A DNA stretch of 14,932 nt. Origin: DAOTYX01 sp034434635. Lineage in GTDB: Bacteria > Chloroflexota > Anaerolineae > B4-G1 > DUEL01. The notes beneath the pieces were generated by a model. It did not search any database, was not told the origin of the DNA, and saw nothing but the letters and a program-made list of their open reading frames with translations. Every line of letters starts with the position of its first letter. The first letter of the stretch is position 1. Shown piece by piece: positions 7,096 through 13,626 of this stretch. Both the position numbers and the translations under genes were made by a program. Location: contig DAOTYX010000072.1 of assembly GCA_034434635.1 (NCBI GenBank), forward strand, positions 1-14,932, in the 5' to 3' direction.

Positions 7096-9321
7096 TCATC
7101 CAGTAGATGGTCGTTGCCAGCGGCAGGGGCCGCGGTGAGCGCGGTAGGGCAGGACGACATGGAAGGTGCTGCCAGGGCAGCGCCGCTCGTCGTATCCTTC
7201 ACTCTCTGCCCAGATACAGCCGCCGTGGCCTTCGATCACACCACGGGCAATGGGCAGCCCCAGACCAGGCCCGGCCCCTTTGAACTTGTATTCCCCCGAG
7301 GAGTGCAGGCTGATGCTGCCAGCGCGATAGAACTTCTCGAAGATGAGGTCCAGGTCAGCCCGGCTGATGCCGATACCGGTGTCGGCCACCGTCACCTCGA
7401 AGTGGTCATCGTCCAGCGGCTGCGCCCGGATGATGATACGTCCCCCATCCGGCGTGAACTTGATGGCGTTGGAGACCAGGTTGCTGAAGGCCTGGCACAG
7501 CCGCTCGATGTCAGCCTGGATCGCGGGGATGCTCTCCAACCCTTCGGTGGTCAGGATGATGTTTCGTTCTTCCAACGCCGCGCTCCATGGCTCGACCGCC
7601 AGGCGTATCGTCAGCGACAGGCTGGTGGGCACGAAGTGGAGGTCCAGCCCTTCCGTCTCGATCCGCGAGGCGTCCAGCATGGCGTTGATGATGTTCTCCA
7701 GCCGTCGGGCGGGGCGGTCAATGTTGGCGGAGATGCGCTGCACCTGTTCGTTGGAGAGTGTGCCGCTTTCTGCCAGATCGCGCAACACATCCACGTAGCC
7801 ACGCACCTGCGTCAGTGGGGTACGCAGTTCGTGCGAGGCGATGGTCAGGAAGTCCGTCTTGGCCCGATCCATCCTCTCCAGGCGCTCGTAGGCCGTGCGC
7901 AGCGTCTCGTTCAGGCGGGTGATGCGGGCGTTGAGCGCCTGCAACCCCTCGAACAGGCGGGCGTTCTGGAGCGCCACGGCAGTCTGGTTGGCCATAGTCA
8001 TCATGAACTCCACCGCGGGCGGCTCATAGGGCTCCCCGCCCTTCTGGGGACCGAAGGCCAGCAGGCCGATCAACCCGTCCTGGGAACGGATGGGCAGGAA
8101 GATCTCCATCCCCAGCGCCTGGAGCCACTCTCGCTCGCGCGTCGCCGCCTCGCGCAGTACCGGGTGATGCTCCACCTCGTACTGGAAGAGAGGCCCGGTC
8201 TGCTCTCTCAGACGGGAAAGGACCGGACTGATCGGCTCCAGTTCCAGGGACTCGACAGGCACGTCGCCCAGGCCAGGGACCGGCTGCAGGAGCAGCCCGC
8301 CGCGTTCCGTCTCGGTGGCGACCAGCAGCGCCCCTTGCCGGATCCCCAAGACCTCCGCCGCAGTGCCTATCGCCACGGTCGCCAGTTGCTCCAGGTCGAG
8401 CAGGGTGCCGATGGTCTGGCTATAGTCGCGCAGGGCCTGCGCCGGGTCGAAGCCCACGCCGCGCATCAACCGATTGACCAGCCGCTCGAGCAGACGGTAG
8501 AGAGGGAGGTAGACCAGCGCCGCCACGCAGGCCAGCGCCCACACCAGCGCCACACGCGGCACCGAACGGGGCAGGCGCTCGTTCAGCGTCTCCGCACCCC
8601 AGACGATGCCGGTCAGAAAAGCGGCAGTGACCCCTGCCAGCAGCAGGAAACGCAGAATGGAACGCAGGCTGGCCTTGACGTTGGGCAGCCACATGCTGAG
8701 GACGCCGTGGACAAGGGCCACCGCGCCGATGAAGTGCAGCAACGGCCCCACACCGCGCAGCGGACCAACGGGCTGGAGCGAGATTGCCTGCCCGCCCAGC
8801 AGGGGGACGAAAGCCATCAGCCAGTAGAGGACGCGATTGCGGGTCAACGCCAACCGGCTACGTCTCCACCCCACGATCGCCAGGATGATCAGAGCAAGGC
8901 TCAGAAGGCACCATCCTCCCAGCGCCACCTCGAGGAAAGGTATCGTCGGAAGCGGGCGGAAACGGAGCACCAACGCGGCCAAGAAGAGGATGCCCCCCCA
9001 CGTCCCGCCAGCAGTAGCGAGGATGGAGAGGACAGGCAACTCCAGGAACGCGCAGAAGAGCACGGCCAGGGCCACCGTCATGCCTGTGGCAAAGACGGGG
9101 ATGAGCATGTCCGCCGTGTCCGTCACGATAGGGAGGAACACCACCTGCAGGTCCGCCAGGGTGACGGCGGCACCCCACAACAGGGTCAACCCGAGGTAGG
9201 CAAGGGCTACCTTTCTGCTCCTCTCCTGCCGCTGACGGAAGAGCAGGATCAGCAGCAGGATGAGATGAGACAGGGCAACGCCACTTCCGACGATAGCGAT
9301 GTAGGGCCAGGCGATAGGCAT
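7096..9321 (-). CDS. Membrane-bound sensor histidine kinase with GAF domain
   Basis: The N-terminal 275 residues hold about eight or nine hydrophobic helices (for example 7-28, 38-58, 74-95, 128-150, 190-210, 222-243, 256-275). A GAF domain (about 300-456), a coiled coil (about 457-488), a HisKA dimerisation domain with phospho-acceptor His497 (FLTIASHELRTPL), and an ATPase domain follow. The ATPase domain has the N box (NLVSNAIKF, Asn614/Asn618), DTGIG at 647-651, FEKFYR at 661-666 and GPGLGL at 684-689. All kinase boxes are present, so it should be active. There is no receiver domain and no response regulator gene in the window, so its partner is elsewhere. It starts 12 nt after the 3-hydroxyacyl-CoA dehydrogenase stop with only a weak ribosome binding site, and it probably depends on coupling. 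The multi-helix N-terminus may sense a lipid or membrane signal; that is a guess from context. Confidence 0.9.
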   Translation of the reverse strand: MPIAWPYIAIVGSGVALSHLILLLILLFRQRQERSRKVALAYLGLTLLWGAAVTLADLQVVFLPIVTDTADMLIPVFATGMTVALAVLFCAFLELPVLSILATAGGTWGGILFLAALVLRFRPLPTIPFLEVALGGWCLLSLALIILAIVGWRRSRLALTRNRVLYWLMAFVPLLGGQAISLQPVGPLRGVGPLLHFIGAVALVHGVLSMWLPNVKASLRSILRFLLLAGVTAAFLTGIVWGAETLNERLPRSVPRVALVWALACVAALVYLPLYRLLERLVNRLMRGVGFDPAQALRDYSQTIGTLLDLEQLATVAIGTAAEVLGIRQGALLVATETERGGLLLQPVPGLGDVPVESLELEPISPVLSRLREQTGPLFQYEVEHHPVLREAATREREWLQALGMEIFLPIRSQDGLIGLLAFGPQKGGEPYEPPAVEFMMTMANQTAVALQNARLFEGLQALNARITRLNETLRTAYERLERMDRAKTDFLTIASHELRTPLTQVRGYVDVLRDLAESGTLSNEQVQRISANIDRPARRLENIINAMLDASRIETEGLDLHFVPTSLSLTIRLAVEPWSAALEERNIILTTEGLESIPAIQADIERLCQAFSNLVSNAIKFTPDGGRIIIRAQPLDDDHFEVTVADTGIGISRADLDLIFEKFYRAGSISLHSSGEYKFKGAGPGLGLPIARGVIEGHGGCIWAESEGYDERRCPGSTFHVVLPYRAHRGPCRWQRPSTG

Positions 9322-9333
9322 GCTGTTACCGCA

Positions 9334-10188
9334 CTACGCAGCGTAGGTGTAGAATCCCCGCCCGCTCTTGCGTCCCAGATGGCCCGCGGCCACCATGCGC
9401 TTCAGCAGTGGACAGGGGCGATACTTGTCGTCCCCCAGGCCTTCGTGCAACACTTCCATAATATTGAGCACGACGTCCAGCCCGATCAGGTCGGCCAGTT
9501 CCAGTGGGCCCATCGGGTGGTTCATCCCCAATCTCATCACCGCGTCAATCGCCTCGGCGGTGCCCACGCCCTCCATCAGCGCGTAGATCGCCTCGTTGAT
9601 CATCGGACAGAGGATACGGTTGGAGATGAAGCCAGGATAGTCCTGCGCCTCCACAGGGGTCTTCCCCAGCCGCTCCGCCAGCGCGACCACCGCAGTGGCG
9701 GTCTCATCGGAGGTGACCAGACCGCGGATGACCTCAACCAGCCGCATCAGCGGCACGGGGTTCATGAAATGCATGCCGATGACCTTCTCGGGCCGCCGGG
9801 TGGCTGCACCCAGAGCGGTGATGGAAATGGAGGAGGTATTGCTGGACAGGATGACTTCCGGGCGGGTCAGTTCGTCGAGGCGGGCGAAGATCTCCCGCTT
9901 GATCTCCAGCCGCTCCACCGCCGCCTCGATGACGAAGTCGGCGCTGGCAGCCGCTTCCAGGTCAGTGGCAGTGGCAATGTTCGTCAGCGCCGCCTGGCGC
10001 TGCTCGTCGCTCAGGCGGCCCTTTTCATGGAGCCGGTCCACCGACTGGCGGATGTTCGCCAGCGCCCGCTCCAACTGCTGGGGAATGATGTCCACCAGCG
10101 TGACATGATAGCCGGTGACCGCGCAGACCTGGGCGATGCCATTGCCCATCGTCCCCGCCCCGATCACCGCGATTCGCTCAGTGTTCAT
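9334..10188 (-). CDS. 3-hydroxyacyl-CoA (3-hydroxybutyryl-CoA) dehydrogenase
   Basis: This 284-residue cytosolic enzyme oxidises (3S)-hydroxyacyl-CoA to 3-ketoacyl-CoA with NAD(P), or reduces acetoacetyl-CoA in fermentative use. The N-terminal Rossmann fold begins GAGTMG (10-15). The catalytic set lines up with the mammalian enzyme by spacing: Ser119 (SSNTSS), His140 and Asn143 (GMHFMNP), Glu152 and Asn190. The C-terminal helical domain ends with GRKSGRGFYTY. The length is that of short single-function Hbd/PaaH proteins, with no hydratase domain. A good ribosome binding site, GAGGTG, precedes the ATG at 10188. It lies 111 nt after the thiolase, a gap filled partly by a heptamer repeat, and the kinase gene follows 12 nt later. 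Pairing with a thiolase suggests C4 acyl-CoA metabolism, but no enoyl-CoA hydratase or acyl-CoA dehydrogenase is in view. Confidence 0.93.
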   Translation of the reverse strand: MNTERIAVIGAGTMGNGIAQVCAVTGYHVTLVDIIPQQLERALANIRQSVDRLHEKGRLSDEQRQAALTNIATATDLEAAASADFVIEAAVERLEIKREIFARLDELTRPEVILSSNTSSISITALGAATRRPEKVIGMHFMNPVPLMRLVEVIRGLVTSDETATAVVALAERLGKTPVEAQDYPGFISNRILCPMINEAIYALMEGVGTAEAIDAVMRLGMNHPMGPLELADLIGLDVVLNIMEVLHEGLGDDKYRPCPLLKRMVAAGHLGRKSGRGFYTYAA

Positions 10189-10210
10189 GGGTGTTCACCT
10201 CTCAATTGCG

Positions 10211-10255
10211 GACGACAGACGATAGACGACAGACCACAGACCACAGACCACACAG
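10211..10255. repeat. Tandem 7-bp repeat array between thiolase and dehydrogenase genes
   Basis: About five heptamers run GACAGAC, GATAGAC, GACAGAC, CACAGAC, CACAGAC, with partial copies at both ends. The same heptamer family forms the array at 12201-12253. It lies in the 111-nt gap inside the operon, about 20 nt upstream of the dehydrogenase start. It has no hairpin potential and is not translated. Confidence 0.75.
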
Positions 10256-10299
10256 CATGGAGGTCATCTCACACTTCCAAGCCTCCAACTTCTAACCTC

Positions 10300-11496
10300 C
10301 TACCCCTCCACCTCCACCGCCATTGCCACCGCTTCGCCGCCGCCCAGGCAGAGGGTCGCCAGGCCACGGGTCAGGCCGCGCTGGCGCAGGGCGTAGATGA
10401 GAGTGACCAGGATGCGCGCGCCGGAACAGCCGATGGGGTGGCCCAGCGCGATGGCTCCGCCGTTGACGTTGACCCGCTCCCACGGCAGGTCCAATGCCTT
10501 ACCGTCGGCCACCGTCTGGGCAGCGAAGGCCTCGTTGACTTCGAAGAGGTCATAATCCGCCACCGTCGTCCCGGTCTTCTCCAAGAGTCGGCGCACGGCG
10601 AAGATGGGGGCGGTGAAGATCCTGAGCGGCTCCACCGCCGCCTGAGCGTAGGCGACCACGCGGGCCAGCGGACGCAGGCCCAGCGCGCGGGCTCGCTCAC
10701 GGCTCATCACCACCACCGCCGCCGCGCCATCGGTGATGCCCGGCGAGTTGCCCGCCGTGACGATGCCGTCTGCCTGGAAGGCCGGCTTCAGGCGGGCCAG
10801 CGCCTCCAGCGTCGTGTCCCGCCGTGGGCATTCGTCGGTGTCGAAAACCAGCGCCGGCCCCTTGCGTTGCGGAATCTCCACCGGGACAATCTCGTCCTTG
10901 AAGCGGCCCTCGTCAATGGCGGCGATAGCCTTCATGTGGCTATGGTAGGCGTACTCATCCAGTTCCTGGCGGGTGAGGCCGTACTCGCGGGCGATCCACT
11001 CGGCGGAGTTGCCCATGTGCTGGTTCTCGAAGGCGCACCACAGGCCGTCATAGACCACCGCGTCCACCAGTTTGCCATCCCCCAGGCGGTAGCCGAAGCG
11101 GGCCTGCGACAGCAGGTAGGGGGCGTTGTTCATGCTCTCCATCCCGCCAGCGACGAAGGTGTCGCCGTCGCCGACGGCAATCATCGCCGCCGCCAGCATG
11201 ACCGCCTTCAGCCCAGAGCCGCAGATCTTGTTGACCGTCGTCGCGCCGACGGTGGGGGGCAGACCGGCCTTGATGGCCGCCTGGCGGGCGGGAGCCTGCC
11301 CCAACCCCGCCTGGACCACGTTGCCCATCAGCACCTCGTCCACCGTGACGGGGTCTATCCCCGCCCGCGCCACAGCGGCCCGAATCGCCACCGCCCCCAA
11401 TTCGGGCGCAGAGAAGGGGAGCAGCGCCCCCTGGAAGCGACCGATAGGTGTACGAGCAGCAGAGACGATGACAGCCTCACGAGGGTTTTCGGACAT
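10300..11496 (-). CDS. Acetyl-CoA acetyltransferase (thiolase)
   Basis: This 398-residue thiolase condenses two acetyl-CoA into acetoacetyl-CoA or cleaves 3-ketoacyl-CoA. The nucleophilic Cys92 is in NKICGSGLK. Other conserved elements are NEAFAAQ (Asn321-Glu322), NVNGGAIALGHPIGCSG with His353, and the second catalytic Cys383 in CLGGGEAVA. This is the complete active site of a degradative or biosynthetic thiolase, and the length is typical. AGGGAGG stands 7 nt before the ATG at 11496. It begins the unit thiolase, dehydrogenase, kinase, acyl-CoA synthetase. A palindromic repeat cluster occupies the 181 nt between it and the upstream HIT gene, so it may be transcribed from the HIT promoter or from an unseen one. 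Acetoacetyl-CoA is also the first intermediate of the mevalonate pathway, which matters given the operon at 12316-14932. Confidence 0.94.
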   Translation of the reverse strand: MSENPREAVIVSAARTPIGRFQGALLPFSAPELGAVAIRAAVARAGIDPVTVDEVLMGNVVQAGLGQAPARQAAIKAGLPPTVGATTVNKICGSGLKAVMLAAAMIAVGDGDTFVAGGMESMNNAPYLLSQARFGYRLGDGKLVDAVVYDGLWCAFENQHMGNSAEWIAREYGLTRQELDEYAYHSHMKAIAAIDEGRFKDEIVPVEIPQRKGPALVFDTDECPRRDTTLEALARLKPAFQADGIVTAGNSPGITDGAAAVVVMSRERARALGLRPLARVVAYAQAAVEPLRIFTAPIFAVRRLLEKTGTTVADYDLFEVNEAFAAQTVADGKALDLPWERVNVNGGAIALGHPIGCSGARILVTLIYALRQRGLTRGLATLCLGGGEAVAMAVEVEG

Positions 11497-11510
11497 CTGT
11501 GTTCCTCCCT

Positions 11511-11654
11511 TTTGGACTGCGGCGCCTTTGGACTGCGGCGACGTGTCGCCGCTTTCAAAGCGCCTTTGGATTGTGGCGACGTGTCGCCGCTCTCAAAGCG
11601 CCTTTGGATTGCGGCGACGTGTCGCCGCTCTCAAAGCGCCGACTCCGTCGGCGC
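11511..11654. repeat. Cluster of 38-bp tandem palindromic repeats plus a variant hairpin
   Basis: Three 38-bp units lie head to tail at 11527-11564, 11565-11602 and 11603-11640, preceded by a shortened copy at 11511-11526. Each unit contains the near-perfect palindrome GCGGCGACGTGTCGCCGC (unit 2 has one change), flanked by CTTTG and CAAAG, which can extend the stem. At 11636-11654 a second hairpin follows, GCGCCGAC-TCC-GTCGGCGC, with different stem bases but similar flanks. The cluster fills most of the space between the HIT stop (11678) and the thiolase start (11496). In RNA it would form up to four strong hairpins between two co-directional genes. It has no T-tracts. It could be a REP/MITE-like element or an mRNA-processing or attenuation device. 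Confidence 0.85.
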
Positions 11655-11677
11655 ACTCCAAATGGCCCAACATCATC

Positions 11678-12160
11678 TCACCGGTCAAACAGCGGCCGCA
11701 GCCGCGCGTAGGTCTGCTCCAGCCACTCCGGGATGACCCGCGTCTGGCCGATGGCGGTCATGTAGTTGCTGTCCCCGCTCCAGCGGGGGACGACGTGCAG
11801 ATGGACGTGGCCGACCACCCCTGCCCCTGCCGCCTCGCCGATGTTCACGCCCACGTTGAAGCCCTGCGGGTTGTAGGCCTCGCGCAGCACAGAGAGGCTC
11901 CGCTGCACCAGGAGCATCAGTTCCGTCGCTGTGGGGGTGTCGAGCGCCTCCAACGTCGGCACGTGGGCGTAAGGCACAACCATCAGGTGGCCGTTGTTAT
12001 AGGGGAAGCGGTTGAGGATAACGTAGCACAAGGCTCCCCGGTGCAAGATGTGGGCTTCGGCGTCCTCCGCCGTCGGCTTAAGGCAGAAAAGGCATTCTTC
12101 GGGCAATGGTTCCTCTCCGCGCAGATACGGCAACCGCCAGGGGGTCCACAGGTAACTCAT
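11678..12160 (-). CDS. HIT-family protein, probable diadenosine tetraphosphate phosphorylase/hydrolase
   Basis: This 160-residue cytosolic protein begins MSYLWTPWR, the usual opening of the Ap4A-phosphorylase-like HIT branch found in actinobacteria and Chloroflexota. The histidine triad is His118-Val-His120-Leu-His122 in GHVHLHVVPRW, with His120 the expected nucleophile. The CLFC pair (Cys23, Cys26) fits the zinc site of this branch. The start at 12160 is chosen because the family N-terminus begins here; the open frame upstream only translates the heptamer repeats. A promoter stands so close (TACAAT, then 8 nt) that the mRNA should be nearly leaderless. It is divergent from the UbiD/aconitase X operon and lies 181 nt upstream of the thiolase gene on the same strand. 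Its likely role is turnover of dinucleoside polyphosphates. It has no evident link to its neighbours. Confidence 0.88.
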   Translation of the reverse strand: MSYLWTPWRLPYLRGEEPLPEECLFCLKPTAEDAEAHILHRGALCYVILNRFPYNNGHLMVVPYAHVPTLEALDTPTATELMLLVQRSLSVLREAYNPQGFNVGVNIGEAAGAGVVGHVHLHVVPRWSGDSNYMTAIGQTRVIPEWLEQTYARLRPLFDR

Positions 12161-12168
12161 GGCCTCTG

Positions 12169-12197
12169 ATTGTACACCGAATCGGCACGGAGGGCAA
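12169..12197 (-). promoter_or_regulatory. Sigma-70-like promoter of the HIT gene
   Basis: On the minus strand TTGCCC (12197-12192), a 17-nt spacer and TACAAT (12174-12169) stand 8 nt before the ATG at 12160. The predicted transcript begins within about 3 nt of the start codon. The arrangement is almost identical to the cyclase promoter (TTGCCG-N17-TACAAT). Confidence 0.6.
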
Positions 12198-12200
12198 TCT

Positions 12201-12253
12201 GACAGACGACAGACGACAGACGACGGACGACGGACGATGGACAACGGACGACG
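12201..12253. repeat. Tandem 7-bp repeat array in the divergent promoter region
   Basis: Seven heptamers plus a partial copy follow the consensus GACRGAC: three GACAGAC, two GACGGAC, then GATGGAC and AACGGAC. It lies exactly between the two divergent -35 boxes (12192-12197 and 12268-12273). The gradual change along the array suggests local duplication and drift. It belongs to the same family as 10211-10255. Confidence 0.85.
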
Positions 12254-12267
12254 GCGCCCAGCCGGCA

Positions 12268-12296
12268 TTGACCTCCGCGCCAAAATCCGTTATACT
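12268..12296 (+). promoter_or_regulatory. Sigma-70-like promoter of the UbiD/aconitase X operon
   Basis: TTGACC (12268-12273), a 17-nt spacer and TATACT (12291-12296) are the best consensus match in the window. Transcription should start near 12303, just before the AGGAGG ribosome binding site at 12305-12310, giving a leader of about 13 nt. Confidence 0.7.
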
Positions 12297-12315
12297 CCGC
12301 CGCCAGGAGGCACTT

Positions 12316-13620
12316 ATGTCACTGCGAGAGCATATCCAGCGGCTGGACGCGCGCGGAGAACTGCTGCACGTCAGTGAGCCGGTCTCCACAACCTACGAGA
12401 TCGCCGGTATCCTGAAGAAACTGGAGCCGACCCCGGTGTTGTTCGAGCGGGTGCGCGGTTCGCCGTTCCGCGTCATCGGCAACCTGTTCTGTACCAAGGC
12501 CGCCTTCGCCGCCTACTTCGGCCTCAGTCCCCGCGACCTCATCCCCACCCTGGCCCGGGCAGTGGACGAACGCTCCCCCGGCCTCATCGTCGAGAGCGCA
12601 CCGTGCCAGGAGGTGGTCAACCTGGAGCCCGACCTGGAGGCGCTGCCCATTCTCACCCACTGTGCAGGGGACGGCGGCCCGTACATCTCCTCCGGCGTCT
12701 TCCTCGCCCGCCACCCGGTCTGGGGGCAGAACGCCGACTTTCACCGCTGCATGCGGCTGTCGAAAACGGAGATGGCCGTGCGCGTGGTGCGCGGGCGGGA
12801 TTTCGACCGCTTCCTTCAGGACCTGGGGGCAGTGGATGTGGCGATCTGCATCGGCAACTCACCCAACGTGCTGGCCGCGGCGGCCACGTCGCTGGAAACC
12901 GGGGTGGATGAACTGGAGATCGCCAACGCCCTCGAGCCGCTCACGCTCGTGCGCGCCCGCACGGTGGACGTGCTCATCCCGGCGGAGGCGGAGTTCGTCC
13001 TGGAGGGCACCGTCTACCGCGACCGCCGCCACGCGGAGGGGCCGTTCGTTGACCTGACCGGCACCTACGACGTCGTACGCCAGGAACCGGTGCTGGTGGT
13101 CAAGGCGATCACCCATCGCCGGGACGCCCTCTGGCAGGCCCTCCTGCCCGGCGGCCTGGAGCACCGGCTGCTTATGGGTATGCCGCGCGAACCTACCATC
13201 TTCCGTGAGGTCAACCGGGTCGTGCGCTGCCTGGACGTGAACGTCAGCCCCGGCGGGTGTTCCTGGCTGCACGCCATCGTCCAGATTGACAAGCAGTCCG
13301 AAGAGGACGGCAAGCGGGCTATCGCCGCCGCCTTCGCCGGCCACCGCTCCTGTAAGCACGTCTTCGTGGTAGATAAGGACGTTGACATCTACGACCCGCT
13401 GGCCGTGGAATGGGCGATGGCCACTCGCTTCCAGGGAGATGTGGACCTGGTGATGCTCGAGCGCGCCCCGGGCTCCAGCCTCGACCCCAGCGCAGAGCCG
13501 GAGACAAACCGCACCACCCGGCTGGGCTTCGACCTGACCCGCCCGCTGACGGCGACGGGCAAGAGTTTCGACCTCGCCACCTTCCCGGAGGTGGACCTGG
13601 CGCGGTTCGTGCGCCGCTGA
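12316..13620 (+). CDS. UbiD-family decarboxylase, probable anhydromevalonate phosphate decarboxylase
   Basis: This 434-residue protein is a UbiD-type decarboxylase, which works with prenylated FMN made by UbiX. The start at 12316 is fixed by AGGAGG 5 nt upstream and by the family N-terminus SLREHIQRL; the open frame further upstream only translates repeats. Family landmarks are LPILTHCAGDGGPYISSG (111-127), GQNADFHRCMR (137-147) with the Asn139/Arg144 pair expected at the metal/cofactor site, IPAEAEFVLEG (221-231), EGPFVDLTGTYD (241-252), LEHRLLMG (281-288) and VVDKDVDIYDP. These fit the short archaeal-type UbiD proteins. The two aconitase X genes follow directly, as expected for conversion of trans-anhydromevalonate 5-phosphate to isopentenyl phosphate in the archaeal modified mevalonate pathway. 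The substrate is inferred from context; an aromatic-acid decarboxylase is the alternative. No ubiX is in the window. Confidence 0.8.
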   Translation: MSLREHIQRLDARGELLHVSEPVSTTYEIAGILKKLEPTPVLFERVRGSPFRVIGNLFCTKAAFAAYFGLSPRDLIPTLARAVDERSPGLIVESAPCQEVVNLEPDLEALPILTHCAGDGGPYISSGVFLARHPVWGQNADFHRCMRLSKTEMAVRVVRGRDFDRFLQDLGAVDVAICIGNSPNVLAAAATSLETGVDELEIANALEPLTLVRARTVDVLIPAEAEFVLEGTVYRDRRHAEGPFVDLTGTYDVVRQEPVLVVKAITHRRDALWQALLPGGLEHRLLMGMPREPTIFREVNRVVRCLDVNVSPGGCSWLHAIVQIDKQSEEDGKRAIAAAFAGHRSCKHVFVVDKDVDIYDPLAVEWAMATRFQGDVDLVMLERAPGSSLDPSAEPETNRTTRLGFDLTRPLTATGKSFDLATFPEVDLARFVRR

Positions 13621-13626
13621 TCTGCT

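Noticed and set aside
11511..11654. CRISPR array
   Set aside because: The 38-bp units are contiguous with no unique spacers between them, and no cas genes are nearby.
7093..11736. An uninterrupted plus-strand open frame of over 1,500 codons
   Set aside because: It runs antisense to the histidine kinase, dehydrogenase and thiolase, all with intact catalytic motifs. Its residues are rich in Arg, Gln, His and Gly with no recognisable domain, and it translates the repeat arrays. High G+C codon usage on the real strand explains the lack of stops.
12161..12283. N-terminal extension of the HIT protein and the matching upstream extension of the UbiD frame
   Set aside because: Both extensions translate the heptamer array and the promoter DNA. 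The family N-termini begin at 12160 and 12316.
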